Part shown: positions 8,036 through 17,342 of the stretch, in pieces
Layout of the letters: every line of letters starts with the position of its first letter
Numbering within the stretch: the stretch's first letter is position 1
NCBI GenBank assembly: GCA_050952935.1
Contig: JBMNLS010000002.1
Location: 744,001-808,000 of the forward strand
From: UBA6115 sp050952935
Lineage (GTDB): Bacteria; Bacillota; Clostridia; Christensenellales; Aristaeellaceae
DNA length: 64,000 nucleotides
Direction of reading: 5' to 3'
The notes under the pieces: model-generated
Told to the model about the DNA's origin: nothing
The model's database searches: none
Seen by the model: the letters and a program-made list of their open reading frames with translations, nothing else
Made by a program: the position numbers and the translations under genes

Positions 8036-9205
8036 ATGACCATACTGCTTGAAATGGCGCAGGAGATTCAGCCGGATATGGTGGCCTGGCGGCGGGCGTT
8101 TCACCGGCAGCCGGAGCTGACCCACCGGGAAACAGGCACCCACCGGATGATCAGGCGGTTTTTAGACGAGATGGGCATCCCCTTTCTAACGTCGGGAGAC
8201 ACCATCACCGTGGCGGAAATAAAGGGGAAGGTGCCGGGGAAAACATCGGCCATCCGGGCTGACACCGATGCCCTGCCGGTTTGTGAGGAAACGGGGGCGG
8301 AATATGCCTCCCGGGTGCCTGGGTTGATGCATGCCTGCGGCCATGACATGCACATGGCCATTGGCCTTGGGGCCGCGAAACTGTTTTGGGAAATGCGGGA
8401 CAGCTTGCCAGGGAAAGCGATGGTCATTTTTCAACCGGCGGAAGAAGGCGGCCATGGGGCCGGCCGCGTGGTGGGAAGCGGCTTGGTGAATGAAGTGAAT
8501 GCTTTTTTTGCCCTGCATGTGTGGCCCCAGCTTGAAACCGGGGCGTACCGTCTTTCGCCGGGGCCCGTGTGCGCGGCGGCAGACAAGCTGATGTTTGATA
8601 TGGCTGGCCGGGGCGGGCATGGCGCTTACCCTGAGCTGTGCCATTCGGCGCTGCTGGCGGCGGCTGAAACAGCACTGGCGCTCAAAAGCCTGACGCCTGA
8701 TTCACCCCAGGACAGGCCCCTTCATGTGCTGAGCATGGGGCAGATCCATACCGGCACCAACTGGAATGTGATTCCTGGTGGGGCGTGGATGGAAGGTTCG
8801 CTTAGAACCCTGGATGAAGCGCTTAGAGAGGAACTGCATATTAAGATCCGGAACATGGCGGAGAATTCTGCCCGGAAGCATGGCTGCACGGCCAGTTTAC
8901 AGGTGGATGCGGTGTGCGGGATTGTGTACAATGATGAGGCATTAACGAATTTGGTTAAACCTGCTTTTGTGGAAACATTGGGCGAGGGGGCGGCCGCTTG
9001 TCAGCAGACGGCGCTGATAGGCGATGATTTTTCGGATTACCGGGCCATTGCGCCTTGCTGCTACGCTCATCTGGGCGTGAAAAGGAAGGGGCAGACGGAG
9101 GTATATGCGCTGCATCACCCCAAGTTTGATCCGGATGAGGCGGCCATGCCCGTGGGGCTGGCGGGGCTGTGCGCCAGCGTGCTGGCGGTAAACCAAAGCG
9201 TCTGA
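8036..9205 (+). CDS. M20D-family metallopeptidase / amidohydrolase
   Basis: 389-residue cytoplasmic enzyme of the hippurate hydrolase / N-acyl-amino-acid amidohydrolase group. Metal-binding motifs are HACGHDMHMAIGLGAA and the catalytic FQPAEEGGHGAG; the dimerisation domain contains AGRGGHGAYPELCHSAL, and TGTNWNVIPGGAWMEGSLRT is the usual middle block. The family hydrolyses amide bonds of acylated amino acids or peptides. The start at 8036 has GGAGGAG 6 bp upstream; an earlier in-frame start at 7994 lies inside the preceding gene and would add a non-conserved tail. It follows the first serine hydrolase by 14 bp and may share a pathway in peptide or acyl-amino-acid breakdown, which is inference. 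Confidence 0.9.
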   Translation: MTILLEMAQEIQPDMVAWRRAFHRQPELTHRETGTHRMIRRFLDEMGIPFLTSGDTITVAEIKGKVPGKTSAIRADTDALPVCEETGAEYASRVPGLMHACGHDMHMAIGLGAAKLFWEMRDSLPGKAMVIFQPAEEGGHGAGRVVGSGLVNEVNAFFALHVWPQLETGAYRLSPGPVCAAADKLMFDMAGRGGHGAYPELCHSALLAAAETALALKSLTPDSPQDRPLHVLSMGQIHTGTNWNVIPGGAWMEGSLRTLDEALREELHIKIRNMAENSARKHGCTASLQVDAVCGIVYNDEALTNLVKPAFVETLGEGAAACQQTALIGDDFSDYRAIAPCCYAHLGVKRKGQTEVYALHHPKFDPDEAAMPVGLAGLCASVLAVNQSV

Positions 9206-9229
9206 CAAGACATAGAAAGGCAAAATATC

Positions 9230-10378
9230 ATGCAGTATGTTCCTTTTGGAAAGACCGGAAAGATGGTGTCCCGGCTGGGCTTTGGCACCATGCGGCTGCC
9301 CACGCTTCAAAATGAGCAGGGCGCCACGGTGATAGACCGGAAAGAGGCCATCCGCATGCTGCGCTACGCTATTGACCGGGGAGTTAACTATGTGGACACC
9401 GCCTATCCCTATCATCAGGGAGAGAGCGAGGTGGTGACCGGGCTGGCGCTTAAGAACGGTTACCGGGAAAAGGTGATGCTCACCAGCAAACTGCCCCAGT
9501 GGCTGGTAGAGGAATCGGCGGATATGGATAAGTATCTGGATGAGCAGCTGAAGAGGCTAAATGTTGCTTGCCTGGATTTTTACCTGCTGCATGCCCTGGA
9601 TCTGGACGCGTTTCATCGGCTGCAAAGCCTTAACTATAAGGTTTTTTTGAAGCGCGCCCAGGCGGATGGCCGCATCCGGCATGTGGGGTTCTCCTTTCAT
9701 GATGATAAAGAGGCTTTCCGGGAAATCCTGACGGATTATGACTGGGATATGGCACAAATCCAGTTCAACTACCTGGACGATGAGAACCAGGCCACCCTGG
9801 AGGGACTTCTATATGCCGGACAGCTGGGTATTCCCGTGGTGGTGATGGAGCCGCTGCGCGGCGGCGCGCTTGCTAACCCGCCCCCAGAGGTGGAGAAATT
9901 GGTGCGGGAAAACAACAAGGGTTATTCGCCTGTGGAATGGGCATTCCGCTACTGCGGGCACTATCCCGAGGTGGCCACCATCCTAAGCGGCATGTCCACC
10001 ATGCAACAGGTGGCGGATAACCTGCGTATTTTTGAAGCGGTTGCCTCTCATAATCTGGACGAGGGGGATGAAGCCTTTGTGAAGCGTTTGAAAGAGGCGT
10101 ATCTCAGCCGGATGAAAGTAGGATGCACAGCCTGCGGCTATTGCCAGCCCTGCCCGCAAGGCGTGCTGATTCCTGAAATATTTGAACGCTACAATCTGGC
10201 GCATATGCTCAGCCGACAGGAAGCCTTTGCGCGGCAATACCGGAAAATCATTAAAAAAGAAAGGGATGGCGTGCGCTGTGTGGCCTGCCGCCAGTGCGAG
10301 GCCATTTGTCCCCAGCATTTGCCCATCATCAAATGGCTGGAAACCATCGATCAGGAAGTGCGGGCTGATGCAGGTTAA
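9230..10378 (+). CDS. Aldo/keto reductase with C-terminal 4Fe-4S ferredoxin domain
   Basis: 382 residues. The N-terminal 270 or so form an aldo/keto reductase barrel: LGFGTMRLP, YVDTAYPYHQGESE (catalytic Asp and Tyr), MLTSKLP (Lys) and HVGFSFHDD (His region). The C-terminal part carries two cysteine clusters, CTACGYCQPCPQG and CVACRQCEAICPQHLP, each spaced like a bacterial ferredoxin 4Fe-4S site. This fused architecture is common in anaerobes and is usually annotated as an oxidoreductase of unknown substrate. ATG start with GAAAGG upstream. The 3' end overlaps lgt by 11 bp. Confidence 0.92.
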   Translation: MQYVPFGKTGKMVSRLGFGTMRLPTLQNEQGATVIDRKEAIRMLRYAIDRGVNYVDTAYPYHQGESEVVTGLALKNGYREKVMLTSKLPQWLVEESADMDKYLDEQLKRLNVACLDFYLLHALDLDAFHRLQSLNYKVFLKRAQADGRIRHVGFSFHDDKEAFREILTDYDWDMAQIQFNYLDDENQATLEGLLYAGQLGIPVVVMEPLRGGALANPPPEVEKLVRENNKGYSPVEWAFRYCGHYPEVATILSGMSTMQQVADNLRIFEAVASHNLDEGDEAFVKRLKEAYLSRMKVGCTACGYCQPCPQGVLIPEIFERYNLAHMLSRQEAFARQYRKIIKKERDGVRCVACRQCEAICPQHLPIIKWLETIDQEVRADAG

Positions 10379-11093
10379 CCTGTACGGCCTGATGATTGCC
10401 CTGGGGGTGGCTGCGGCGATTTTCTATATCACCAGGCAGGAGCAGGCCCAGGGGCTGCCCAAGGATACCGGGGTTGACATGGCGCTTTATGCCGTGCCTT
10501 TGGCGGTGGTGGCGTCCCGGCTTTATTATGTGGCTTTCACTTGGGACAGCTACAAGGATGACCTGACGCGCATCCTGCGGGTGTGGGAGGGGGGCCTTGC
10601 CATTTATGGCGCCATTATTGGCGGGGCTATTGGCGTGTGGCTGGTGTCCCGGCGCAAAAAACTGCCCTTTTGGGCGCTGGCGGATTTGGTGGCTCCCGGC
10701 CTTATCCTGGGCCAGGCCATTGGCCGATGGGGGAATTTTTATAACGGCGAAGCCTATGGATATCAGGTGACCGACCCCGCCCTGCAGTTTTTTCCCATAG
10801 CGGTATTTGTTGACGGGGCCTGGCATATGGCCACTTTCTTTTATGAGTCTGTCTGGAACCTAATGGGCTTTGTGTTTCTGCATTTGAACAGGAAACGCTT
10901 TCTGAAAAGCGGGCGGGGCGTGATGTTTGCCTGGTATTTGATTTGGTATGGCCTGGGCCGCGCGGTGATTGAGGGCTGGCGTACCGACAGCCTGATGTGG
11001 GGAACCTGGCGGGTGTCCCAGGTTTTAAGCGTATTGCTGGTGCTGGCGGCGGGGTTTTGGTTAATGTGGCGGCGGAAGCGGGGAAAGGCATGA
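10368..11093 (+). CDS. lgt: Phosphatidylglycerol-prolipoprotein diacylglyceryl transferase
   Basis: 241-residue polytopic membrane enzyme that attaches diacylglycerol to the lipobox cysteine of prelipoproteins. The signature GRWGNFYNGEAYG matches the Lgt motif GRIGNFINGE; WEGGLAIYGAIIGGAIG and the C-terminal GLGRAVIEGWRTDSL hold other conserved positions. The start at 10368 lies inside the end of the aldo/keto reductase gene; a longer frame from 10182 would only be that gene read out of frame. The stop overlaps the next start as ATGA. Its visible client in this window is the peptidoglycan-binding lipoprotein at 29227-30636; the two ABC binding proteins here have no lipobox. Confidence 0.95.
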   Translation: MQVNLYGLMIALGVAAAIFYITRQEQAQGLPKDTGVDMALYAVPLAVVASRLYYVAFTWDSYKDDLTRILRVWEGGLAIYGAIIGGAIGVWLVSRRKKLPFWALADLVAPGLILGQAIGRWGNFYNGEAYGYQVTDPALQFFPIAVFVDGAWHMATFFYESVWNLMGFVFLHLNRKRFLKSGRGVMFAWYLIWYGLGRAVIEGWRTDSLMWGTWRVSQVLSVLLVLAAGFWLMWRRKRGKA

Positions 11094-12220
11094 GGTACCT
11101 GCATTTGTACCGCCTGCTGATAGGTCTTTTGCCGGCGCCTGATTGGAAGATACCGGATGATGCGGGAGAATTGGGCCGGCGTTTTGCCGGGATTTACCGT
11201 AAACACCGGGCGCTGGGATCGGCCCTGGGCCTGTTTGATTATGATGGACTGAAAACCCATCTGTGTTTTGGCAAAGCCCGCCGGAGTGTGGCGGTGGCGG
11301 TGGATACGGTTTTCCGGGTGGCCTCGGTGTCAAAAATGGTGACCGGGGCCCTGGTGATGAGGCTGTCGGAAGCGGGGCAAATTGATCTGGACGGGGATGT
11401 GGATTCTGTACTGCCCTATTCCCTCAGGCATCCGGGGGCGCCGGATGTGCCCATCACGCTCAGGATGCTTTTGACCCATACCGCGGGCATCAATGATGGC
11501 AAGGCATACATTGACAGCCTTGGACAGGATGTGCCGGCACAAAAACTGCTGGCGCAGGACAGCCACACGGCCCATCTGCCGGGGGTGAGGTGTGAGTATT
11601 CCAATTTTGGCGTGGGCCTGGTGGCTTGTGTGCTGGAGGCGGCGCTGGGTCGCTCTTTTGAGGTGCTGGCGCAGGAATGGCTGTTTGAGCCGCTGAACAT
11701 GAATGCCAGCTTTTATCCCCACCGGGTGGAGGCTACCCTGGCTGATGCCTGGCGCATCCTGCCGCCCGGGAAAGGGCCTGCCTTTGATGGGAATGCGCGG
11801 CAGAAAACGGTCAAAGCGGGATGGGATGAACCTGACCCGTACACCCACTACAGTTTGGCCCAGGGCAACTGCTGTATGGACATCAAAAGCGCTGTAAACC
11901 TTGGTCAGGCGCTGATATGGCCGGGTTTCTTTCAGCAGGAAAGTCTGGATGCCATGCGCACCCCCGCTGCCAGCCTGGCCTTTCGGGATCCGGCGCTCAC
12001 CCAGGGCATAGGCACCTTTGTGCTGTCGGATCCGTCCATCAGCCCAAGGCCCCTTTATGGACATCAGGGGATGGCCTATGGGGCGGTACATATGATGTTT
12101 ATGGACCCTGAAACCGGGGAGGGGATCATCAGCTTCACCTCCGGCGTGTCTGAGGCCAGGCGATATATCTTGGCCGATGTGAACAGGGCGCTGATCTCCG
12201 CCTGGCAGGAGGCAAAATGA
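11090..12220 (+). CDS. Beta-lactamase-family serine hydrolase (SxxK), second copy
   Basis: 376 residues. The catalytic motif is S79-V-S-K82 in FRVASVSKMVTG, the second is YSN in CEYSNFGVG, and a HxG-type third motif is seen in YGHQGMAYGAV. LLTHTAGINDG is a block shared by penicillin-binding-protein-like esterases and class C enzymes. There is no export signal; a mildly hydrophobic N-terminus (YLHLYRLLIGLLPAP) is too weak to call. The start at 11090 overlaps the lgt stop (ATGA), and the 3' end overlaps recX the same way, so translation is coupled throughout. It is only distantly similar to the copy at 6783. Substrate unknown. Confidence 0.85.
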   Translation: MRYLHLYRLLIGLLPAPDWKIPDDAGELGRRFAGIYRKHRALGSALGLFDYDGLKTHLCFGKARRSVAVAVDTVFRVASVSKMVTGALVMRLSEAGQIDLDGDVDSVLPYSLRHPGAPDVPITLRMLLTHTAGINDGKAYIDSLGQDVPAQKLLAQDSHTAHLPGVRCEYSNFGVGLVACVLEAALGRSFEVLAQEWLFEPLNMNASFYPHRVEATLADAWRILPPGKGPAFDGNARQKTVKAGWDEPDPYTHYSLAQGNCCMDIKSAVNLGQALIWPGFFQQESLDAMRTPAASLAFRDPALTQGIGTFVLSDPSISPRPLYGHQGMAYGAVHMMFMDPETGEGIISFTSGVSEARRYILADVNRALISAWQEAK

Positions 12221-12861
12221 CGGATAAGGTGCGGGAGATCATTAAAAGGCCGGGCTGCCGCGTCATTCGGCTGATCAGCGGGGACAGTATGACGGTGCCG
12301 CTGCCGGTGTTTAAAAAGGCGCCGCTTTCAGAGGGGCAGGAGGTGATCCCTGAAGCTTACCGCCAGCGGGTGCTGCCCATGGAGGCCGCGCTGGCCCTGG
12401 AACAGGCCAGCCGCATGCTGATGACCAGGGACAGGACAGAGGCGGAAATCCGCCGAAAGCTCAGTGAGGCGGGCTATGCGGCTGAAACCGTTGAAAAAAC
12501 CCTGGCGAAGCTGCTGGACGCCAAGATAATAAATGATAAACGCTATGTCGAGAACTACCTGAACATGAAGACCAAGCGGCTGGGCATGGGACGCATCAGG
12601 CGGGAATTGACGCTAAAAGGCATACAGCCTGATGCGATTGAAACGGCCCTTGGGGAGATTGACCAGCAGGTGCAGCTGGAGGCGGCAGTAAAGCATGCCC
12701 AAAAGGCGTTGGCCAGGAAAAACAGCGACATACGGCATCAAAATCACCTGGTCTTTGCGGCTTTGGCCAGGCGCGGCTTTCAACCGGAGGTGGCGAAAAA
12801 GGCCATAGAGATTGCCCGCTCAAGGCTTCAGCAGCAGGAGGCGGATAGTTTCACCGGCTAA
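12217..12861 (+). CDS. recX: RecX-family recombination regulator
   Basis: 214 residues, mainly helical, with the RecX three-helix repeats: ASRMLMTRDRTEAEIRRKLSEAGY, then KIINDKRYVENYLNMKTKRLGMGRIRRELTLKG and a third repeat ending ALARRGFQPEVAKKAI. RecX binds RecA filaments and limits their extension. The N-terminal 50 residues (ISGDSMTVPLPVFKKAPLSEGQEV) form a small extension also seen in Firmicutes homologues. It is the last gene of the plus-strand run and overlaps the preceding start by ATGA. Its 3' end overlaps the convergent tcdA by 42 bp. Confidence 0.9.
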   Translation: MTDKVREIIKRPGCRVIRLISGDSMTVPLPVFKKAPLSEGQEVIPEAYRQRVLPMEAALALEQASRMLMTRDRTEAEIRRKLSEAGYAAETVEKTLAKLLDAKIINDKRYVENYLNMKTKRLGMGRIRRELTLKGIQPDAIETALGEIDQQVQLEAAVKHAQKALARKNSDIRHQNHLVFAALARRGFQPEVAKKAIEIARSRLQQQEADSFTG

Positions 12862-13536
12862 GGCCATACCGGCGGCTGGGGGCACATAAGGCAGGGAACC
12901 AAGGGGTGGATGGAGCATACCCTGGTTTGTTTTCAGGGGCAGCGGGGGTTCGGTTGAATACAGCACGCGCAGGCTGGGGATGCCCTGCTCACGGCAGGCC
13001 TTGCGCATGCGCCTGGCCAGGGGGCAGACGCTGGTTTCATAAATGTCAGCGAACTTGAAGCCCATAGGGTTCTGTCGGTTGCCGGCGCCCATGGCGCTTA
13101 GCAGAATAAAGCCCATCTCCTGTGCCTGCCGGGCCAAAAGCAGCTTTGCCTCCAGGCTGTCCACGCAGTCAACCACCGCGTCGCAGGTCTCAAGGGGGAT
13201 GCTGTCCGCTGTTTCCTGATGATAGAAAATCAGGTAAGGTTCCGCCTGGATAGCCGGGTTGATGTCCCTCACCCGTGCCGCCATCACCTGGGCTTTGGGC
13301 TGACCTAGGGTAGAATGAAGCGCTATCACCTGGCGGTTGAGATTGGAGGGTTGGATGATGTCATGATCCACTAAGATCAGCCGCCCTATCCCGCTGCGGG
13401 CCAGGGCTTCAGCGCAGCTGCCCCCCACACCGCCCAGGCCGAACACGGCCACGGTTTTGTGCTGCAACAGCTGAATGGCTTCCTCGCCCAGCAGGGAGGC
13501 TGTTCTGGCAAAGGGGCTTTCCATGAGAATGTTCAT
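12820..13536 (-). CDS. tcdA: tRNA threonylcarbamoyladenosine dehydratase (TcdA/CsdL)
   Basis: 238-residue E1-like enzyme of the ThiF/MoeB superfamily. The adenylate-binding loop is FGLGGVGGSCAEALARSGIG, followed by LVDHDIIQPSNLNRQVIAL, and the second half carries CDAVVDCVDSLEAKLLLARQA. TcdA makes cyclic t6A at position 37 of ANN-decoding tRNAs, using ATP. The start at 13536 follows GAGGG by 10 bp; the longer frame from 13692 is comF read out of frame. It lies 10 bp downstream of comF in the recD2-comF-tcdA transcript. Confidence 0.92.
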   Translation of the reverse strand: MNILMESPFARTASLLGEEAIQLLQHKTVAVFGLGGVGGSCAEALARSGIGRLILVDHDIIQPSNLNRQVIALHSTLGQPKAQVMAARVRDINPAIQAEPYLIFYHQETADSIPLETCDAVVDCVDSLEAKLLLARQAQEMGFILLSAMGAGNRQNPMGFKFADIYETSVCPLARRMRKACREQGIPSLRVLYSTEPPLPLKTNQGMLHPPLGSLPYVPPAAGMALAGETIRLLLLKP

Positions 13537-13546
13537 GATGATGCCC

Positions 13547-14248
13547 TCAGTCCGCCACGGTGGCGCTAAGCAGGCTGACGCCCGCGGCGCCCGCTTCCAG
13601 CAGAGTCCGGGCACAGTCCTGGGCGGTGGCGCCGGTGGTGCGCACATCGTCCACCAGCAGAATCCATTTATCCCTGACATTGGCCACGGCACGGTATTTC
13701 TGATGGGCGTTGGTGGCGCGGTCTTCTTTGCTCAGGGTAGACTGCCGCTTTGTTTTGTTCGGTTTTTCAAGGGCGTTAAGAAGCGCCAGATCGGGCCTGT
13801 GGCACTGAATCATCTGGCATAGAAGTTCCGCCTGGTTAAAGCCGCGCTCCCGCTGGTTTAGCCGGTACAGGGGCACCGGCACCAAATAATCAAAGCTTTG
13901 GCCTGAAATGGTTTTTACCATGGCGCGGGCAAGCGGCAGCCCCGCTTCCTCAAAGGGGCCAAACTTCAGCCGCAGCACCAACAGACGCGCCTCATCCCGG
14001 TATTGATAGGGCGCGTATGCCCGGTCAATTCCCCTCATGCCGCCCTGGGCGCAGAAGGAGCACTGCTTGCCAGCGCTTTGAAAGGACAGGCATCGTGGAC
14101 AATGGAGGTGAGTGATGCGGAGCTTATCCAGCGCTGCCCGGCAGGATGCGCAGAGCACCTCATCTGCGGAAATGCGCCGGGGCTCGTCACAGCACATGCA
14201 CCGCGCTGAAGGAAACAGTATACGGGGTAAGAAACGGCTGACGCTCAT
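13547..14248 (-). CDS. comF: ComF-family amidophosphoribosyltransferase-like protein
   Basis: 233 residues. The N-terminus has the zinc-binding cysteine set CMCCDEP...CASC and CPRC...CSFC, and the C-terminus the phosphoribosyltransferase signature WILLVDDVRTTGATAQDC. ComF proteins take part in DNA uptake or handling of imported single-stranded DNA. The start overlaps the recD2 stop as ATGA. No other competence genes are visible, so the name rests on family only. Confidence 0.9.
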   Translation of the reverse strand: MSVSRFLPRILFPSARCMCCDEPRRISADEVLCASCRAALDKLRITHLHCPRCLSFQSAGKQCSFCAQGGMRGIDRAYAPYQYRDEARLLVLRLKFGPFEEAGLPLARAMVKTISGQSFDYLVPVPLYRLNQRERGFNQAELLCQMIQCHRPDLALLNALEKPNKTKRQSTLSKEDRATNAHQKYRAVANVRDKWILLVDDVRTTGATAQDCARTLLEAGAAGVSLLSATVAD

Positions 14249-16446
14249 GCGCTTTCCCCGCTTTCTATTTTCAGCCAGTGCCAGAGCAGGGAATATCGCC
14301 GGTGTTCCAGGTTGTTGGTTACCATCATCCGCACCACATGCTGCCTTCCCACCAAAACTACCAGACGCCTTGCCCGGGTGACGGCCGTATAAAGCAAATT
14401 CCGGGTAAGCAGCATCCGGGGGCCGCCGATGACCGGGATGATCACCGCGGGAAACTCGCTTCCCTGGCTTTTGTGGACGGACAGGCAATAGGCCAGCTCA
14501 ATTTCTTCCAGCTGGGTGTATTCATAGTCCACCGTGCGCAGGTCATCAAACTGCACGGTGAGGGACTTATCCTCTTCATCGATATGGGTAACAAAGCCGA
14601 TGTCCCCGTTAAACACCCCTAAGCCCTCCTCGCCCTCGGGCGTGATCCAGGGAATCTGGTAATTGTTTTTAATCTGGATGACCTTGTCGCCCTCCCGCAG
14701 GGTGAGGTCACGGTATTGCAGCTCCCGCTTTATGGGGGCTGCCGGGTTCAGGGCTTCCTGAAGCAGCTGATTGAGGGCCGTTACCCCGCATACCCCCTTC
14801 TTGGTGGGGGAGAGTACCTGAAGTGTGCGCACGCTGTCGTCAGTGTTCAGGTATTTTGGCAGACGCGTGGTGCAAAGGGCCACAATGCTCATGGCCGCGG
14901 CATCGGCATTGGGCTTGTTTTCAAAGAAAAAGTCGCTGCCGGGGCTGTTGGCCACCGGATCCTCACCCCGGTTGATACGGTGGGCGTTGACCACGATCAT
15001 GGATTGTTCCGCCTGGCGGAAAATTTCTTTCAGCCGAACCTGGGGGATGGCGGGGCAGGTGAGAATATCCGCCAGCACATTGCCAGGGCCGACACTGGGC
15101 AGCTGATCCGCGTCACCCACCAGCACCAGACGGGTGCCCGGAGCGATGGCCTGGAGCAGGCTTCGCATCAAAAACACATCCACCATGGAGACCTCATCCA
15201 CAATCACGCAGTCGCAGTTGAGTGGGTTGTCATCATCCATGAGGAAGACCCCTTCTTCCCCGCCAAATTGGAGCATGCGGTGGATGGTGCTGGCCTCCTG
15301 GCCTGTGGCCTCGCTCATGCGCTTGGCGGCGCGGCCGGTGGGGGCGGCCAGGAGGGTTTTTGTTTCCTCGCCCAGCACAAAAAGCAGGCAGTTGATGAGG
15401 GTGGTTTTACCTGTTCCAGGGCCTCCGGTGATCACTGACAGGCCGGAATTGACCGCCAGGCTGATGGCATCACGCTGAGCGGGGCTGAAGCGGATGTCTT
15501 CCCTTTTTTCAAAGGCGTCAATCCGGTTATCAATCTGTGCTTGGAACATCTGCTGGTGGCTTTGGCTAAGCAGCCTTAGCCGCATGGCGATTTCCTGCTC
15601 TGCTTGCAGATAGGGGGTAAGGCTGATAAGTGAATCCCCCTCCAATGGGGTTTTGCGCAGCGCCCGGTTCAGGCACAGATCCTCCAACTGGGGGATGATC
15701 ATCTCCTCACCCGTTCCCAAAATAGCGGCGGATTTTGTGACCAATTCGTTTTCCGGCAGATAGGTGTGTCCGGAGGCATTGGCGGCCTCCTTGAGGACAT
15801 GCTTGATGCCTGCTCGTAGGCGGAAGGGGCTGTCAGCCGTCACGCCAAGGGACTGGGCGATGCGGTCAGCGGTGAGGAAGCCCACGCCCTCAATGTCATC
15901 AATCAGACGGTAGGGATTTTCGCGGATGATCCGTTCGGCATGTTCCCGGTATAGTTTGTTGATTTTGCTGGAAAGGGAGGGGGTGATGCCATAGCGCTGT
16001 AAAAAAAGAAATGTATTGCGGCTTTGACGCTGGGCTTCAAAGCTTTCATAGATTTGCTTCATGCGTTTTTTACCGATCTTTGGCACTTCAAGCAGGCGCT
16101 CAGGCTGTGAGGAAAGAACTTCCAGGGTATCCTGACCAAAGGTTTCTACAATCAAACGGGCGGTGCTAGGCCCCACGCCGCGAATCAGCCCGCTGCCCAG
16201 ATAATGCTCAATGGCATCCAGCGTGGCCGGGCTTTCCACATGAAAGCCGCTTGCCTTAAACTGCCGGCCATACTGGGTGTGGTGTGTCCATTCGCCCTCC
16301 AACGTCAGCCGCTCGCCGTCAGTCAGCTCCGGGAAAATTCCCACCGCTGTTTGAAGGCTGCTCTCCACCCGCAGGGAGAGGACGCTGTAGCCATTCTCAT
16401 CATTGCGAAACAGGGTGCCGTTCACGGTGCCATGCAGCGTTTCCAT
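14245..16446 (-). CDS. recD2: RecD2-type ATP-dependent 5'-3' DNA helicase
   Basis: 733-residue superfamily 1B helicase. The N-terminal OB-like domain (GTVNGTLFRNDENGYSVLSL) and helix-hairpin-helix region (LGSGLIRGVGPSTARLIVETFG) are the RecD2-specific extension. Motor motifs follow: Walker A ITGGPGTGKTTL, motif II VDEVSMVD, motif III LVGDADQLPSVGPG, and the C-terminal YCLSVHKSQGSEFPAVIIP with LYTAVTRARRLVVLVG. It acts in recombination and repair without RecBC. ATG start with AAAGGAGGAATGG upstream. First gene of the recD2-comF-tcdA transcript. Confidence 0.96.
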   Translation of the reverse strand: METLHGTVNGTLFRNDENGYSVLSLRVESSLQTAVGIFPELTDGERLTLEGEWTHHTQYGRQFKASGFHVESPATLDAIEHYLGSGLIRGVGPSTARLIVETFGQDTLEVLSSQPERLLEVPKIGKKRMKQIYESFEAQRQSRNTFLFLQRYGITPSLSSKINKLYREHAERIIRENPYRLIDDIEGVGFLTADRIAQSLGVTADSPFRLRAGIKHVLKEAANASGHTYLPENELVTKSAAILGTGEEMIIPQLEDLCLNRALRKTPLEGDSLISLTPYLQAEQEIAMRLRLLSQSHQQMFQAQIDNRIDAFEKREDIRFSPAQRDAISLAVNSGLSVITGGPGTGKTTLINCLLFVLGEETKTLLAAPTGRAAKRMSEATGQEASTIHRMLQFGGEEGVFLMDDDNPLNCDCVIVDEVSMVDVFLMRSLLQAIAPGTRLVLVGDADQLPSVGPGNVLADILTCPAIPQVRLKEIFRQAEQSMIVVNAHRINRGEDPVANSPGSDFFFENKPNADAAAMSIVALCTTRLPKYLNTDDSVRTLQVLSPTKKGVCGVTALNQLLQEALNPAAPIKRELQYRDLTLREGDKVIQIKNNYQIPWITPEGEEGLGVFNGDIGFVTHIDEEDKSLTVQFDDLRTVDYEYTQLEEIELAYCLSVHKSQGSEFPAVIIPVIGGPRMLLTRNLLYTAVTRARRLVVLVGRQHVVRMMVTNNLEHRRYSLLWHWLKIESGESA

Positions 16447-16472
16447 CCATTCCTCCTTTTAATCTCATCCGG

Positions 16473-16501
16473 ATTATACCAGCATCTGCGCCTTAGTGTA
16501 A
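16473..16501 (-). promoter_or_regulatory. Promoter of recD2-comF-tcdA
   Basis: Minus strand: TTACAC (16501-16496), 17 bp spacer, then TATAAT (16478-16473) with an extended TGG before it. It lies 27 bp before the recD2 start codon. Confidence 0.7.
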
Positions 16502-16576
16502 ATGAAACGGAACATGTGGTGCCTTGTCCTAATTTTGTGAACTTTATTCAGCCATCCACAAAGCCGCTGAATCCAT

Positions 16577-16584
16577 GGTATAAT
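16577..16584 (+). promoter_or_regulatory. Extended -10 promoter of the FHA-SEDS-PBP operon
   Basis: GGTATAAT, preceded by T (extended -10 TGGTATAAT at 16576-16584), lies 24 bp before the GTG start of the FHA gene. No convincing -35 element is seen at the proper spacing. Confidence 0.6.
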
Positions 16585-16607
16585 GTGCGCGGCAAGGGAG
16601 GGAAACG

Positions 16608-17342
16608 GTGAACGGATTGCCAGCGACAGTCTACGAGTTGATCGCTATGGGCCTGCGGTATTGGCTGGTCTTCTTGGGCGTGGTCATTATTTGGCGCGCC
16701 ATTCGCTTGATGAGAAAGGATCAGCGCATCTACTGGAAAACTATCCGGCAGCTGCCTGACGCGGGCTTGGTGGGTGAATTGGTGGCGCTTGAAAGCGGCG
16801 AAGCCTATCCGCTGCCCCGGGAAGGAATGATCGGCTCCGGTCGATCCAGCGATATCCGCATTGAGGGCATCAACCGCCGGGCGCTGGAGTTTTTCTTCCG
16901 GGCAGGCTATGGCTTGCGGCTTATTCCCAGCCACAGGCGGCATAGCCTGCGCCTTGATCATGAGATCATCCAGCCATCAGGGGACTATGCGCTTCACGGC
17001 TCGGTGCTTGAAATTGGCGGGAAAGCCTATCGTTTCCGCTTGTTTGAAGGGCTGGATGTGCCTGAGCGGCAGCAGCTTGCGATGGGCGATGGGTACAGTA
17101 ATGACATGTATCCTGATGAAGCGGATGTTTGGTCGCATCAGATGGTGATGCCGTCCCCGCCTTTGACGCCGCCCGGGTCCGATGGGTATGCATATTATTC
17201 CGAGCCTGCCTGGCCTCTGCCTGATGCGGAGGAGCAACCTGCCCAGTGGCAGGGCTATGGGATGCCCCCGCCTGAAGCAGGCTCCATGGCCCCTGAATAC
17301 TGGCAGCCGCCTGAGGAGTGGGAGAGGCGGGATGGCTATTGA
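16608..17342 (+). CDS. Membrane-anchored FHA-domain protein
   Basis: 244 residues: one N-terminal membrane segment (about 11-30), then an FHA-like domain (about 55-147) with the loop IGSGRSSDIRIEGINRRALE, and a Pro/acidic-rich C-terminal tail with no fold. FHA domains bind phosphothreonine; here the Gly-Arg-Ser part of the binding site is present but the histidine that normally follows is replaced (NRRALEF), so binding may differ. GTG start with AGGGAGGG 6 bp upstream. It overlaps the SEDS gene by 11 bp and heads an FHA-SEDS-PBP triad like the fhaA/fhaB-rodA-pbpA arrangement of Actinobacteria, suggesting Ser/Thr-kinase control of wall synthesis. No kinase is in the window. Confidence 0.85.
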   Translation: MNGLPATVYELIAMGLRYWLVFLGVVIIWRAIRLMRKDQRIYWKTIRQLPDAGLVGELVALESGEAYPLPREGMIGSGRSSDIRIEGINRRALEFFFRAGYGLRLIPSHRRHSLRLDHEIIQPSGDYALHGSVLEIGGKAYRFRLFEGLDVPERQQLAMGDGYSNDMYPDEADVWSHQMVMPSPPLTPPGSDGYAYYSEPAWPLPDAEEQPAQWQGYGMPPPEAGSMAPEYWQPPEEWERRDGY